From Pseudomonadota bacterium (GTDB lineage Bacteria; Pseudomonadota; Gammaproteobacteria; Burkholderiales; Sulfuricellaceae), in assembly GCA_021801705.1 (NCBI GenBank), contig JAJYXP010000070.1:1-34691 (forward strand): a DNA stretch of 34,691 nucleotides, given 5' to 3'. How positions within the stretch are numbered: the first letter of the stretch is position 1; every line of letters begins with the position of its first letter. Made by a program: the position numbers and the translations under genes. A model generated the notes under the pieces. The model worked only from the letters and a program-made list of their open reading frames with translations, made no database searches and was not told the origin of the DNA. Below are positions 16,245 to 28,066 of this stretch, piece by piece.

Positions 16245-16556
16245 ATGCAAAATTGAAAAAGTATGGGCCGGGTTAACAAAATCGTCCGATGGGTGAGCTG
16301 CAATTATCCCGTCACGGCATGGATTTCCTGGCGTCTTGCCGGTTTCAACGACTGTCTTTCACGTCGAATGTTTTCCGAAACCCCGCCGGCGGGCAAACGA
16401 TTTGGCCAGAAGTGGGCAAGCTTTGCGTATAATACGGGCCTGCAGCTTAGCGGCCGGCGCGTTTTCGGATTCTGGTCATGCCCAAGGTGGGAGGACAAGA
16501 TTTGGGCAAGAGTGGAAGATGAGCAGGCTCCGGAGCCGGAGCCGCAACGACTTGTT

Positions 16557-16643
16557 TGGTGCCGGGAGCCGGAATCGAACCGGCACGCTATTGCTAGCGC
16601 GGGATTTTGAGTCCCGTGCGTCTACCAGTTCCGCCATCCCGGC
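16557..16643 (-). tRNA. tRNA-Leu (anticodon CAA)
   Basis: On the minus strand the acceptor stem pairs GCCGGGA with TCCCGGC, followed by discriminator A and an encoded CCA. The anticodon arm is CGGGA-CTCAAAA-TCCCG, giving anticodon CAA for UUG codons. A long variable arm (CGCTAGCAATAGCG) identifies a class II leucine tRNA, and GGTTCGATTCC is the T loop region. It is divergent from queA. Confidence 0.95.
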
Positions 16644-16659
16644 CGTCTGGAAGTGGCGA

Positions 16660-16688
16660 ATTATCAACCAAAAACATTTTCCCGGCAA
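16660..16688 (-). promoter_or_regulatory. Promoter of tRNA-Leu
   Basis: On the minus strand TTGCCG (16688..16683) and GATAAT (16665..16660) are separated by 17 bp. The -10 ends 17 bases before the mature tRNA 5' end. It occupies almost the whole gap between the tRNA and queA. Confidence 0.65.
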
Positions 16689-16698
16689 GTTTCTTCAT

Positions 16699-18827
<2,129 letters not shown>

Positions 18828-18865
18828 TAAAATGCCCCGTTATTTTTTCATGACGGAGAACCGAT

Positions 18866-19192
18866 ATGCTGATTAGTCTTGCACATGCCGCCGATGGCGC
18901 GCCGGCCGATATGATGGGCAGCCTGACGCAGTTCCTGCCCTTGATCGTGATTTTCGCGCTGTTCTATTTCATGATGATCCGCCCGCAGATGAAGCGCGCC
19001 AAGGAGCAGAAGAACATGATCGAGTCGCTGCAGAAGGGCGATGAAGTGGTCACCGCGGGCGGCGAGCTCGGCAAGATCGTGAAAGTGAGCGAAAGCTACG
19101 TCAGCCTGGAAATCGCCGAGAACGTGGTGATCCATATGCAGAAGTCGGCAATCCAAACCCTGCTGCCGAAAGGCACGATCAAAGGGATATAA
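18866..19192 (+). CDS. yajC: Preprotein translocase accessory subunit YajC
   Basis: This is a 108-residue single-span inner-membrane protein that associates with SecD and SecF. The membrane segment TQFLPLIVIFALFYFMMIRP (about residues 22-41) is followed by the cytoplasmic basic region QMKRAKEQKNMIESLQKGDE and the conserved VVTAGGELGKIVKV. GGAG precedes the ATG at 7 bases. A TAAAAT hexamer just upstream could add an internal promoter within the queA-tgt-yajC-secDF run. Confidence 0.95.
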   Translation: MLISLAHAADGAPADMMGSLTQFLPLIVIFALFYFMMIRPQMKRAKEQKNMIESLQKGDEVVTAGGELGKIVKVSESYVSLEIAENVVIHMQKSAIQTLLPKGTIKGI

Positions 19193-19201
19193 AAGAGAAA
19201 T

Positions 19202-19264
19202 GTAGGTCGGGCTTCAGCCCGATAACGGCTCCAGCCATCGCTGTCGGGCTGAAGCCCGACCTAC
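19202..19264. repeat. REPIN-like double hairpin between yajC and secD
   Basis: GTAGG is followed by TCGGGCT-TC-AGCCCGA, a 21-bp spacer, then TCGGGCT-GA-AGCCCGA and CCTAC. The two halves are perfect reverse complements over 22 bp. The 5' GTAG plus palindrome is the signature of REP sequences mobilised by REP-associated tyrosine transposases. It sits inside an operon without an obvious T-run. Confidence 0.85.
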
Positions 19265-19285
19265 ATCTAAGTCACGGAGCCCCTC

Positions 19286-21103
19286 ATGAACCGTTACCCC
19301 CTGTGGAAATACATTCTCATCGCCGTGGCGTTGCTGTTCGGCCTGATCTACACCCTGCCCAATTTCTTCGGCGAATCCCCCGCGGTCCAGGTTTCGCCGC
19401 TGCGCGGCATGACCAAGGTGGATCCGGCGCTGATGAAGCAGGTGGAAGAGGTGCTGAAGCAAAACAAGCTCGTCTACCAGGGCATTTCGTTCGACCGGGC
19501 CGGCGTGAAAGTGCGTTTTTCAGACCCCGACAACCAGATCAAGGCCAAGGATCTGCTGCAATCCCAACTGGGCGGAAACTTCGTGGTGGCGCTCAACCTG
19601 CTGCCCGGTTCGCCGCAGTGGCTCACGAACCTGGGCGCCTTGCCGATGTACCTCGGCCTGGACTTGCGCGGCGGCGTGCATTTTCTGCTGCAGGTGGATA
19701 TGAAGGGGGCGGCCACCAAGGCGCTGGAGCGTAACAGCGGCGACATCCGCACAACTTTGCGCGAGAAGCGGATCGCCTATTCCGGTATTTCGCGCCAGGG
19801 CGATGCGGTGGAAATCAAGTTCCGCGACGCGGAGTCGCGCGCCAAGGCGCTGGAGGAACTGCAGAAGAGCGCGCCGGACCTGCTGCTGAAAGAGCAGGAT
19901 GAGGGCGGCGAGTTCAGGTTGCTGGGGAGCCTGAAACTGACGGCGCAAAAGCGCATCCAGGAGTTCGCCCTGCAGCAGAACATCACCACCCTGCGCAACC
20001 GCATCAACGAGCTGGGCGTGGCCGAGCCCATCATCCAGCAGCAGGGCGCCGACCGCGTCGTGGTGCAGTTGCCGGGCGTGCAGGATACCGCCAAGGCGAA
20101 GGACATCCTCGGCCGCACTGCCACCCTGGAAATCCGCATGGTGGACGAGGAACATGACGTCATGGCCGCGGTTCAGTCCGGCCAGGTTCCTTTCGGCGAT
20201 GAGCTTTACACCGAGCGCAAGGGCTTGCCGCTGCTGGTGAAGAAAAACGTGGTGCTGACCGGCGATTACATCAGCGACGCTCAGCCCGGCTTTGAAGGGC
20301 AGAGCGGCGAACCGGCCGTGCATATCAGCCTGGACGGCCGCGGCGCCCGCATCTTCAAGCAGGTGACGCGCGAGAACGTGGGCAAGCGCATGGCGATTCT
20401 GCTGATAGAAAAAGGCAAGGGCGAAGTGATCACCGCACCGGTGATCCGCGAGGAAATCGGCGGCGGCCGGGTGCAGATCAGCGGCCGCATGACGACGGAG
20501 GAGGCCAGCGATGTCGCGCTGCTGCTGCGTGCCGGCGCTCTGGCCGCGCCGATGGAGATTGTCGAGGAGCGCACCGTCGGCCCCAGCATGGGTGCGGAGA
20601 ATATCGCCAAGGGCTTTCATTCCAACATCTACGGCTTCCTTGCCATTGCCGCCTTCATGATTTTCTACTACCGCTTCTTCGGCCTGATCTCGACATTCGC
20701 GCTGGGCGTCAACGTGCTGCTGCTGGTGGCGATCCTGTCGCTGCTGCAGGCGACCCTGACCTTGCCGGGGATGGCCGGTATCGCGCTCACGGTCGGCATG
20801 GCGATCGATGCCAACGTGCTGATCAACGAGCGCATACGCGAGGAGCTCAGGAACGGCTCATCGCCGCAGGCAGCGATACATGCCGGCTACGAGCGGGCGT
20901 TCGCGACCATTCTCGACTCCAACGTCACCTCCCTGGTCGCCGGCTTCGCACTGTTCTGGCTCGGCTCCGGCCCGGTGCGCGGCTTTGCCGTGGTGCTCTG
21001 CCTCGGCATCCTGACTTCGATGTTCAGCGCGGTATTGGTGTCACGCGGCGTGGTCAACCTGACCTATGGCCGCAAGGCGAGGCTGGACAAGGTTTCCATT
21101 TGA
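19286..21103 (+). CDS. secD: Protein translocase subunit SecD
   Basis: This is a 605-residue inner-membrane protein that, with SecF, uses the proton gradient to help pull proteins out of the SecYEG channel. One N-terminal membrane span (PLWKYILIAVALLFGLIYTL) is followed by a large periplasmic part with the P1 motif YLGLDLRGGVHFLLQVD, the SecD/SecF TIGR block RNRINELGVAEPIIQQQG and VVQLPGVQDT. Five C-terminal spans carry LTLPGMAGIALTVGMAIDANVLINERIREE. The length is typical of proteobacterial SecD. It lies between yajC and secF, each junction holding a palindromic repeat. Confidence 0.97.
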   Translation: MNRYPLWKYILIAVALLFGLIYTLPNFFGESPAVQVSPLRGMTKVDPALMKQVEEVLKQNKLVYQGISFDRAGVKVRFSDPDNQIKAKDLLQSQLGGNFVVALNLLPGSPQWLTNLGALPMYLGLDLRGGVHFLLQVDMKGAATKALERNSGDIRTTLREKRIAYSGISRQGDAVEIKFRDAESRAKALEELQKSAPDLLLKEQDEGGEFRLLGSLKLTAQKRIQEFALQQNITTLRNRINELGVAEPIIQQQGADRVVVQLPGVQDTAKAKDILGRTATLEIRMVDEEHDVMAAVQSGQVPFGDELYTERKGLPLLVKKNVVLTGDYISDAQPGFEGQSGEPAVHISLDGRGARIFKQVTRENVGKRMAILLIEKGKGEVITAPVIREEIGGGRVQISGRMTTEEASDVALLLRAGALAAPMEIVEERTVGPSMGAENIAKGFHSNIYGFLAIAAFMIFYYRFFGLISTFALGVNVLLLVAILSLLQATLTLPGMAGIALTVGMAIDANVLINERIREELRNGSSPQAAIHAGYERAFATILDSNVTSLVAGFALFWLGSGPVRGFAVVLCLGILTSMFSAVLVSRGVVNLTYGRKARLDKVSI

Positions 21104-21114
21104 TTTTGACATTG

Positions 21115-21186
21115 AACCGCCAAGACGCCAAGGCCGCCAAGATTCCGTTAAGTTGCTTCCTTGGCGTTCTTGGCGTCTTGGCGGTT
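21115..21186. repeat. 27-bp inverted repeat between secD and secF
   Basis: The left arm (21115..21141) starts AACCGCCAAGACGCCAAGG and the right arm (21160..21186) ends CTTGGCGTCTTGGCGGTT. They are complementary over 27 bp with two mismatches around an 18-bp loop. It may form a strong RNA hairpin, and without a T-run it need not terminate. It could stabilise the secD mRNA or lower secF expression. Confidence 0.85.
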
Positions 21187-21202
21187 GATGAAAGGGTTTA
21201 AC

Positions 21203-22144
21203 ATGCTGGAGTTTTTCAACATCAAACGCGACATCCCGTTCATGAGCTATGCGCGGGTGACGACCTTCATTTCCCTGGCGACGTTCATCGCGGCAGTGGC
21301 GGCGCTGGGGTTCAGGGGGCTGAATCTGGGCGTGGATTTCACCGGCGGCACGGTGATGGAAGTCAGTTACGTGCAGCCCGCCGAGATTCACCAGATACGT
21401 GCAACCCTGGACAAGATCGGTCTGACCGAAGTGGCGGTGCAGAATTTCGGCACCGCCCGCGATGTCATGATCCGCTTGCCGCTGCGGCCCAATGTCAGCA
21501 GCGCGAAACTCTCCGAGCAGGTGTTCCAGGCGCTCAAGGCCGCGGACGATGCCGTCATGCTCAAGCGGGTGGAATTCGTCGGGCCGCAGGTGGGCAAGGA
21601 GCTCTATGAAAACGGGGCGCTTGCGCTCCTGGTGGTGAGCCTGGGCATCATGGCCTACCTCGCCGTCCGTTTCGAGTGGCGCTTCGCGGTGGCGGCGATC
21701 ATCGCCAACATGCACGACGTGGTGATCATTCTCGGCTTCTTCGCCTTCTTCCAGTGGGAGTTCTCCCTCACCGTGCTGGCCGGCGTGCTGGCGGTGCTGG
21801 GCTATTCGGTGAACGAGTCGGTGGTGGTGTTCGACCGGATCCGCGAGAACTTCCGCAAGATGCGCAAGGCCACCGTGCACGAAATTATCGACAATGCCAT
21901 CACCACCACCATGTCGCGCACCATCATCACCCACACCATGACCGAATTGATGGTGCTGTCGATGCTCTTCTTCGGCGGCGAGGCGCTGCACTATTTCGCC
22001 CTGGCGCTGACCATCGGCATCGTCTTCGGCATCTACTCCTCGGTGCTGGTCGCGAGCCCGATCGCAATGTGGCTGGGCGTATCGCGCGAGAATTTCCTCA
22101 AGCCGGAGAAGAAAGAAGGCGAGGAAGCGGAAGCGCTGTCTTGA
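21203..22144 (+). CDS. secF: Protein translocase subunit SecF
   Basis: This is a 313-residue partner of SecD with six membrane spans. It starts MLEFFNIKRDIPFMSYAR, followed by the first span and the signature LGVDFTGGTVMEVSY. Later blocks are GPQVGKELYENGALALLVV, VIIANMHDVVIILGFF-like and YSVNESVVVFDRIRENFRK with TMSRTIITHTMT. The start at 21203 is chosen because AAAGGG precedes it and it matches the family N-terminus; the open frame extends into the repeat upstream. Confidence 0.97.
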   Translation: MLEFFNIKRDIPFMSYARVTTFISLATFIAAVAALGFRGLNLGVDFTGGTVMEVSYVQPAEIHQIRATLDKIGLTEVAVQNFGTARDVMIRLPLRPNVSSAKLSEQVFQALKAADDAVMLKRVEFVGPQVGKELYENGALALLVVSLGIMAYLAVRFEWRFAVAAIIANMHDVVIILGFFAFFQWEFSLTVLAGVLAVLGYSVNESVVVFDRIRENFRKMRKATVHEIIDNAITTTMSRTIITHTMTELMVLSMLFFGGEALHYFALALTIGIVFGIYSSVLVASPIAMWLGVSRENFLKPEKKEGEEAEALS

Positions 22145-22149
22145 TTTCC

Positions 22150-22240
22150 TTCAGCCACGGATTACACAGATTTGCACGGATAACTCCCCGTGAAGCTTAA
22201 AGCTGTTTTTATCTGTGCCAATCCGTGGCTATATTTTAAA
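22150..22240. repeat. Short CCACGGAT-type palindromic repeat between secF and the dedA-like gene
   Basis: The arms AGCCACGGATTACACAGAT and ATCTGTGCCAATCCGTGGCT are near complements around a core of about 37 bp. It belongs to the same family as 1709..1870 and 4476..4640 but has a shortened core, and it is flanked by TTTTAAAAACC rather than the full outer frame. Confidence 0.75.
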
Positions 22241-22245
22241 AACCA

Positions 22246-22881
22246 ATGGAACTGCTGACTGCTTTTATCGACCTTGTCCTGCACCTTGACGCGCATCTGC
22301 TGGCGCTGACGCGGGACTACGGCACCTGGGTCTATCTGATCCTGTTCCTGATCATATTCTGCGAAACCGGTCTGGTGGTGACGCCTTTCCTGCCGGGCGA
22401 TTCTCTGCTCTTCGTCGCCGGTGCCCTGACCGCGACCGGGGCGCTGGATGTCCAGATTCTGATTGGCCTGCTGGTGGCCGCGTCCTTCCTCGGCGACAAC
22501 ACCAACTACTGGATCGGCCACTACCTCGGGCCCAAGGTGTTTCGCAGCCATGACTCGCTCCTGCTCAACCGCCGCTACCTGGACCAGACGCGTCTCTTCT
22601 ACGCGAAGTACGGCGGCAAAGCGATCATTCTGGCGCGCTTTTTTCCCATCATCCGCACCTTCGCGCCCTTCGTCGCCGGCATCGGCCGCATGGACTACCG
22701 CCGTTTCCTGCCCTTCAGCCTGGCCGGCGGGGTGGCCTGGGTCGGCTCGCTGGTGCTGGGCGGCTACTTCTTCGGCAACATTCCGGTGATCAAGCAGAAC
22801 CTCACGCTGGTGATCTTCGGCATCATCCTCCTCTCGGTACTGCCTGGCGCGGTCGGCTATCTGCGCCATCGTGCCAGATAA
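22246..22881 (+). CDS. DedA/VTT family inner-membrane protein
   Basis: This is a 211-residue membrane protein of the DedA family, associated with undecaprenyl phosphate or phospholipid transport across the inner membrane. Family blocks seen are FLIIFCETGLVVTPFLPGDSLLF (residues about 37-59), GDNTNYWIGHYLG, and the re-entrant motif LARFFPIIRTFAPFVAGIGRM with RF following. Five or more hydrophobic segments are evident. The specific DedA paralogue and substrate cannot be told from the sequence. It lies 4 bp ahead of the next gene. Confidence 0.9.
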   Translation: MELLTAFIDLVLHLDAHLLALTRDYGTWVYLILFLIIFCETGLVVTPFLPGDSLLFVAGALTATGALDVQILIGLLVAASFLGDNTNYWIGHYLGPKVFRSHDSLLLNRRYLDQTRLFYAKYGGKAIILARFFPIIRTFAPFVAGIGRMDYRRFLPFSLAGGVAWVGSLVLGGYFFGNIPVIKQNLTLVIFGIILLSVLPGAVGYLRHRAR

Positions 22882-22884
22882 ACC

Positions 22885-23211
22885 GTGGAACCCGGACTCG
22901 ACGACGCCACGATAAGAAGTTTTCTTCCGCCGACCCGCAATATTCTTGTTCACATCGCCGTGATCGCGGCCATCTCGGTGATCGGCGGGCCGCTGCTCGG
23001 GCTGTTCGTGTTCAATGCGCCGCGCGGCGAGATGCTGACGCTTTCGCTCGGCACCGGATTTGCCTGGGGGCTGTCCTTCGCCTTCGTCGCCGCCTTTGTG
23101 TACACCGCCTGGATACTCTTCCGCACCTGGAAGGCCTACCACAAGCACATGGCGGCGCTGAAGATGGAGGCGTTCTATCGTGCCATTGAGGGCGAGCAGG
23201 CGAAGGATTGA
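22885..23211 (+). CDS. Two-helix membrane protein, function unknown
   Basis: This encodes a 108-residue protein with a GTG start 3 bases after the dedA-like stop, so it is probably translationally coupled. Two hydrophobic helices are visible: ILVHIAVIAAISVIGGPLLG (about 20-40) and WGLSFAFVAAFVYTAWILF (about 62-80). The tail is charged, with WKAYHKHMAALKMEAFYRAIEGEQ. I do not recognise the family. Co-location with a DedA protein suggests an inner-membrane partner, but nothing in the sequence shows this. Confidence 0.7.
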   Translation: MEPGLDDATIRSFLPPTRNILVHIAVIAAISVIGGPLLGLFVFNAPRGEMLTLSLGTGFAWGLSFAFVAAFVYTAWILFRTWKAYHKHMAALKMEAFYRAIEGEQAKD

Positions 23212-23213
23212 AC

Positions 23214-23365
23214 TTTTAAACGGCGATTAACCACGAATGACACGAATAAACACGAATAAATAATAGTGGGGGCGTTACACGCGCACCATGGCGCGCACAG
23301 CGCACCCTACGCACGGATTATTCGTGAACATTCGTGTAAATTCGTGGTTAAAGCTTTTTTCTGGA
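23214..23365 (+). repeat. CACGAAT-type palindromic repeat, copy 2, with a different core
   Basis: The left frame AACGGCGATTAACCACGAAT and right frame ATTCGTGGTTAAAGCTTTTT are shared with 24866..25037. The interior is replaced by a GC-rich stretch (GCGCGCACAGCGCACCCTACG) not found in the other copies. The right border TTTTCTGGA abuts the purB stop codon at 23366. Confidence 0.8.
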
Positions 23366-24775
<1,410 letters not shown>

Positions 24776-24789
24776 TTACCCTAGAACAA

Positions 24790-24862
24790 GCTGTTCACCA
24801 CAGAGCCAAATGTAGGCGCCTCCAGGCGACACAGAGGCACAGAGAAATTCAGGGCTTTTCAA
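24790..24862. repeat. CACAGAG-type repeat interrupted by a single REP hairpin
   Basis: The flanks TTCACCACAGAG and ACACAGAGGCACAGAGA look like one repeat split by TGTAGGCGCCT-CC-AGGCGAC. The inserted part has the GTAG signature (24812) followed by a short palindrome, so it looks like a solitary REP placed inside an older repeat, upstream of purB. Confidence 0.5.
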
Positions 24863-24865
24863 CCT

Positions 24866-25037
24866 TAAAAAAACGGCGATTAACCACGAATGACACGAAT
24901 GTTCACGAATGAACACCAATTGTTGGTGGCAAACATCGTGTCACCAAACAGGTGAGTCAGCAAAACCATGTTAATCCGCTGGCTATTCGTGAACATTCGT
25001 GTTTCATTCGTGTAAATTCGTGGTTAAAAGCTTTTTT
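24866..25037 (+). repeat. CACGAAT-type long palindromic intergenic repeat, copy 3
   Basis: The frame AAAAAACGGCGATTAACC on the left and GGTTAAAAGCTTTTTTAGG on the right encloses arms CACGAATGACACGAATGTTC and their complement. The interior is ACATCGTGTCACCAAACAGG. It aligns over its length with the minus strand of 179..325. It lies between divergent purB and nfi. Confidence 0.8.
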
Positions 25038-25055
25038 AGGTTCAACACAAACACC

Positions 25056-25760
25056 ATGAAAATAGTCCAAAGGCACGCGTGGGAAATCAGCCCGGCTGAG
25101 GCGATTGCCATCCAGCAGCAACTGCGCGGCGAGGTGGAGAGGGAAGACCGGCTCGGTCCCGTTGTCCATGTGGCGGGTGTGGACGTGGGTTTCGAGGCGG
25201 GCGGCACGATTACCCGCGCCGCGGTGGCCGTGCTTGGTTTCCCTGCGCTCGAACTGGTGGATCATGCCATTTTTCGCGCGCCCACCTGCTTTCCCTATGT
25301 GCCGGGGTTGCTTTCCTTCCGCGAGGTGCCGGCGGTGATCGGCGCGCTGGAGAAGCTGACCGTCATCCCCGACCTGCTGCTGTGCGACGGTCAGGGCATC
25401 GCGCATCCGCGCCGTTTCGGGATTGCCAGCCACCTCGGCCTGTTGTGCGACATCCCCTCCATCGGCGTGGCCAAAACCCGGCTGATCGGGCAACATGCCG
25501 AGCCGCCCGGCCAGCGCGGCGCATCCGTGCCGCTGCTCGATCACGGTGAAACCATCGGTGCGGTGCTGCGCACCCGGGTAGGCGTCAAGCCGCTCTACAT
25601 CTCCGTCGGCCACCGCATCGGCCTGGCAACGGCGCTCGACTATGTCATGGCCTGCGTCACCCGCTACCGGTTGCCCGAGACGACGCGCTGGGCACACCGT
25701 CTGGCCTCCGGCTCCCCGTCCATTATCGAGGCTACGCTGCGGAACGCCCGGCCGGGTTGA
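25056..25760 (+). CDS. nfi: Endonuclease V
   Basis: This is a 234-residue repair enzyme that nicks DNA near deoxyinosine produced by adenine deamination. Catalytic and binding motifs are present: VAGVDVGF with D43, the wedge region [35 protein letters not shown] carrying the second aspartate and histidine, and SIGVAKTRL. The start at 25056 excludes about 19 codons of open frame that lie in the palindromic repeat. Its 3' end overlaps the convergent flavoprotein gene by 29 bp. Confidence 0.94.
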   Translation: MKIVQRHAWEISPAEAIAIQQQLRGEVEREDRLGPVVHVAGVDVGFEAGGTITRAAVAVLGFPALELVDHAIFRAPTCFPYVPGLLSFREVPAVIGALEKLTVIPDLLLCDGQGIAHPRRFGIASHLGLLCDIPSIGVAKTRLIGQHAEPPGQRGASVPLLDHGETIGAVLRTRVGVKPLYISVGHRIGLATALDYVMACVTRYRLPETTRWAHRLASGSPSIIEATLRNARPG

Positions 25761-27015
25761 TTCCCGCTTCGAGCCAGGCCAATACCCCCAGGCCCGCGGC
25801 GTGACCGCTCGCGAAACAGGCCGTGAGCAGATAGCCCCCGGTGGGGGCCTCCCAGTCGAGCATTTCACCCGCACAGAACACGCCCGGCATGGAGCGGACC
25901 ATCAATCGCTCGTCGAGCGCTTCGAACAGGACGCCCCCCGCGCTGCTGATCGCCTCGTCGAGAGGGCGCGGCGCGATGAGCCGCAGCGGCAGCGCCTTGA
26001 TCATTGCGCCAAGACGGGCCGGGTCGGAAAAGTCCTGTGCCGGTGCCAATTCCCGCAGCAGCCCCGCCTTCACCCCCTTGATGCCAAGCCGGCTTTGCAG
26101 GTGGCTTGCCATCGACCGCGAACCTCGCGGCCGGGACAGTTCCTCGACGACGCGAGGGAGTTCCTTGCCGGGCGCAAGATCAAGTCGAATGACTGCGGTG
26201 CCCGTGGCTGAAATCTCGTCGCGCAGGCGCGCGGACATCGCATAGATCAGGCTGCCCTCGATGCCGGTGGCAGTAATCATGAATTCGCCCTGCTTGCGGA
26301 ATTCGCTGCCCTTCGCGTCCGTGAATGCGGCCGCTACCGATTTCAACGGGTGTCCGGCGAAACGCGTGCGAAAATGCTCGCTCCAGCCGACATCGAAGCC
26401 GCAGTTCGAGGGCCGCAGCGGCGCAACAGGGATGCCACGCTGCGCGAGCAGCGGCACCCATGCGCCATCGGAACCGAGCCGCGCCCAACTGCCGCCGCCC
26501 AGCGCCAGGACCACGGCATCGGCGTGTGCCGGCCGTTCGCCCTCCGGCGTGGCGAAGAGCAGCGTGCCGCCTTCCTCGGGGCCGTTCCAGCCGCACCAGC
26601 GATGGCGCACATGGAAGTTTACCCCGGCCTCGCGCAAGCGATGCAGCCATGCGCGCATCATCGGTGCCGCCTTCATATCGCTAGGGAAGACTCGTCCGGA
26701 CGTGCCCACAAAGGTCTCGATGCCCAGCCCGTGCGCCCACTTGCGCAGGGCCTCGGGCCCGAATGCGTCAAGCAGCGGTTTGATCTGCGCGCTGCGCGCG
26801 CCGTAGCGCGAGAGGAACAGCTCGGGCGATTCGGAGTGCGTGAGGTTCATTCCCCCCTTGCCGGCCAGCAGGAACTTGCGCCCCACGGAAGGCATCGCAT
26901 CGTAGAGATCCACGCGCGCGCCACCCTGGATCAAGACCTCCGCGGCCATCAGCCCGGCGGGGCCGCCGCCGATAACCGCGACCGATCTGGCGTGTAAGCT
27001 GTCTGAGGGCATCAT
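25732..27015 (-). CDS. FAD-dependent oxidoreductase, HI0933/TIGR03862 family
   Basis: This is a flavoprotein of about 427 residues. The dinucleotide-binding fold is at the start ([21 protein letters not shown]), followed by [12 protein letters not shown] and [14 protein letters not shown]. The C-terminal FAD block reads [31 protein letters not shown]. These are features of the HI0933-like family, whose substrates are largely unknown. The ATG at 27015 is preferred over an upstream TTG at 27030. It overlaps nfi tail to tail. No reaction can be assigned. Confidence 0.88.
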   Translation of the reverse strand: MMPSDSLHARSVAVIGGGPAGLMAAEVLIQGGARVDLYDAMPSVGRKFLLAGKGGMNLTHSESPELFLSRYGARSAQIKPLLDAFGPEALRKWAHGLGIETFVGTSGRVFPSDMKAAPMMRAWLHRLREAGVNFHVRHRWCGWNGPEEGGTLLFATPEGERPAHADAVVLALGGGSWARLGSDGAWVPLLAQRGIPVAPLRPSNCGFDVGWSEHFRTRFAGHPLKSVAAAFTDAKGSEFRKQGEFMITATGIEGSLIYAMSARLRDEISATGTAVIRLDLAPGKELPRVVEELSRPRGSRSMASHLQSRLGIKGVKAGLLRELAPAQDFSDPARLGAMIKALPLRLIAPRPLDEAISSAGGVLFEALDERLMVRSMPGVFCAGEMLDWEAPTGGYLLTACFASGHAAGLGVLAWLEAGINPAGRSAA

Positions 27016-27112
27016 CGGGGGCTGGCGCAAGATTGAATCGCATCATGCAATTGAATTGCTAATTCTTTCACCATGTACAGCATCCCGCAAGCGCGAGAGG
27101 GTGCGATCCGGA

Positions 27113-27490
27113 TCAATGGCCGGGTCGCCGCGGGCGGACAAGCAGTAAAGTGGCCAGAACCAGCAGGGCGAACAGCGCGTAGATCAGGGTGAACACCCAT
27201 TCCGGCAGGTCGTAGTACAGCAGGCGCCAAACCCAGCGCTGCATGAAGCTGCCTGGTTCCGTTCCGGCCCTGCGCAGGAGCGCCTCCCACACCGTGAGCG
27301 GGCAGGCGATGCCGGCCAGAGACTCGGCGGCAACGAAGAGGATGGCGGCAAGATGTGCAACGCGGAAGCGGAAGTTGCGCACCCAGCTCCAGCCGAGCGC
27401 TGCCCCGGCCCAGATGGCAATGAGGCCGCCGACCACGAAAAGCACGAACAGGAAGTGTACGGCGAGAACGATATCCGCCAACAGCGCCAT
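27113..27490 (-). CDS. DUF2784 family membrane protein
   Basis: This is a 125-residue inner-membrane protein with four hydrophobic segments, beginning MALLADIVLAVHFLFVLFVV. It has CPLTVWEALLRR in the middle and LLYYDLPEWVFTLIYALFAL near the end, the pattern of DUF2784 proteins. Their function is unknown. The ATG at 27490 lies 4 bp after the stop of the SpoIIAA-like gene, so the two should form an operon. The longer open frame upstream overlaps that gene and is rejected. Confidence 0.85.
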   Translation of the reverse strand: MALLADIVLAVHFLFVLFVVGGLIAIWAGAALGWSWVRNFRFRVAHLAAILFVAAESLAGIACPLTVWEALLRRAGTEPGSFMQRWVWRLLYYDLPEWVFTLIYALFALLVLATLLLVRPRRPGH

Positions 27491-27494
27491 GGCA

Positions 27495-27842
27495 TTAAAA
27501 GGCGGAGACCCATTCCCGTGCCAGGTTGTAGTCGTCGAACACCTGGGTTTTGGCGTGGCTGAACAGAGTGGTGAGCCAGGCAGTCCAGCTAACGAACCGG
27601 TTTTCAGTGACGATGGCAATTTTCCACATGTCGAAGCGGTGCGCCCGGGTGAATTGAATATCCTCCCAAGCAACGTCCACGGTGGAGCCGGTCATGTCGC
27701 GCAAGTCGAACAGCAGGCTGACCTTGCCCTCGAATTTTATTTTATGCGTCACGGCTTCTTCCAGCTCCTTGAAATCGGCGAGGGTAAACTGGCCCAATAC
27801 GGCCACGTTAACGAGGTGGTTCTGCAATTCTATGGTGATCAT
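27495..27842 (-). CDS. SpoIIAA-like (STAS-fold) protein
   Basis: This is a 115-residue soluble protein of the SpoIIAA-like family (PF11964 type). It begins MITIELQNHLVNVAVLGQFT, with LADFKELEEAV, KVSLLFDLRDMTGST and WKIAIVTENRFVSW, and ends in AREWVSAF. Family members have a STAS/CRAL-TRIO-like fold and no established enzymatic role. GGAGG precedes the ATG. It is cotranscribed with the DUF2784 membrane protein, which may be its partner, although this is inferred from spacing only. Confidence 0.85.
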   Translation of the reverse strand: MITIELQNHLVNVAVLGQFTLADFKELEEAVTHKIKFEGKVSLLFDLRDMTGSTVDVAWEDIQFTRAHRFDMWKIAIVTENRFVSWTAWLTTLFSHAKTQVFDDYNLAREWVSAF

Positions 27843-27868
27843 GGCGCCTCCTTGACGGCTGTGAATTA

Positions 27869-28038
27869 TCTTAATAACGGCGTTTCACCGCAAAGGACGC
27901 AAAGGACGCAGAGGAAAAAACAAGACCTTGTTAAGTTGCGCTGAGTCGCCCGCTGGGGAGTGTGCTTGTTACGCTAATCATCTGAATTCCTTTGCGTCCT
28001 CCGCGTCCTCTGCGGTTCAATAGCTTTTTCTAGGATTA
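27869..28038. repeat. GCAAAGGACGC-type palindromic repeat in the shared frame
   Basis: The left frame AATAACGGCGTTTCACC and right frame GGTTCAATAGCTTTTTCTAGG match those of the CACGAAT repeats. The arms are different: GCAAAGGACGCAAAGGACGC and TTGCGTCCTCCGCGTCCTC. The core is about 75 bp long. It separates the SpoIIAA-like gene from the EamA transporter gene. Confidence 0.8.
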
Positions 28039-28066
28039 TTCAACTATAGCAAATACGGCTGAGTGG

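Larger units (their letters stand above)
15716..16556. other. About 840 bp without a convincing gene upstream of tpsB
   Basis: The region is more AT-rich than the TPS operon, especially at 15890-16000 and 16120-16260. It contains one open frame of 127 codons on the plus strand (15893..16276), rich in Cys, Arg and Pro and resembling no family, which I do not believe is a gene. The recognisable content is a possible tpsB promoter, a perfect 8-bp-arm dyad at 16225..16244, and the 3' flank of the tRNA gene. Confidence 0.6.

Noticed and set aside
15893-16276. A 127-codon plus-strand frame upstream of tpsB
   Set aside because: It has an odd composition, no recognisable motif and no good ribosome site, and the perfect dyad lies inside it. 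It is treated as chance.
16599-16616. CRISPR-like or attachment-site role for the tRNA-Leu 3' end
   Set aside because: No duplicate of the tRNA end and no integrase are present in the window.
24999-25055. N-terminal extension of endonuclease V
   Set aside because: These codons lie in the CACGAAT repeat border and match no endonuclease V sequence; the ATG at 25056 gives the family N-terminus.
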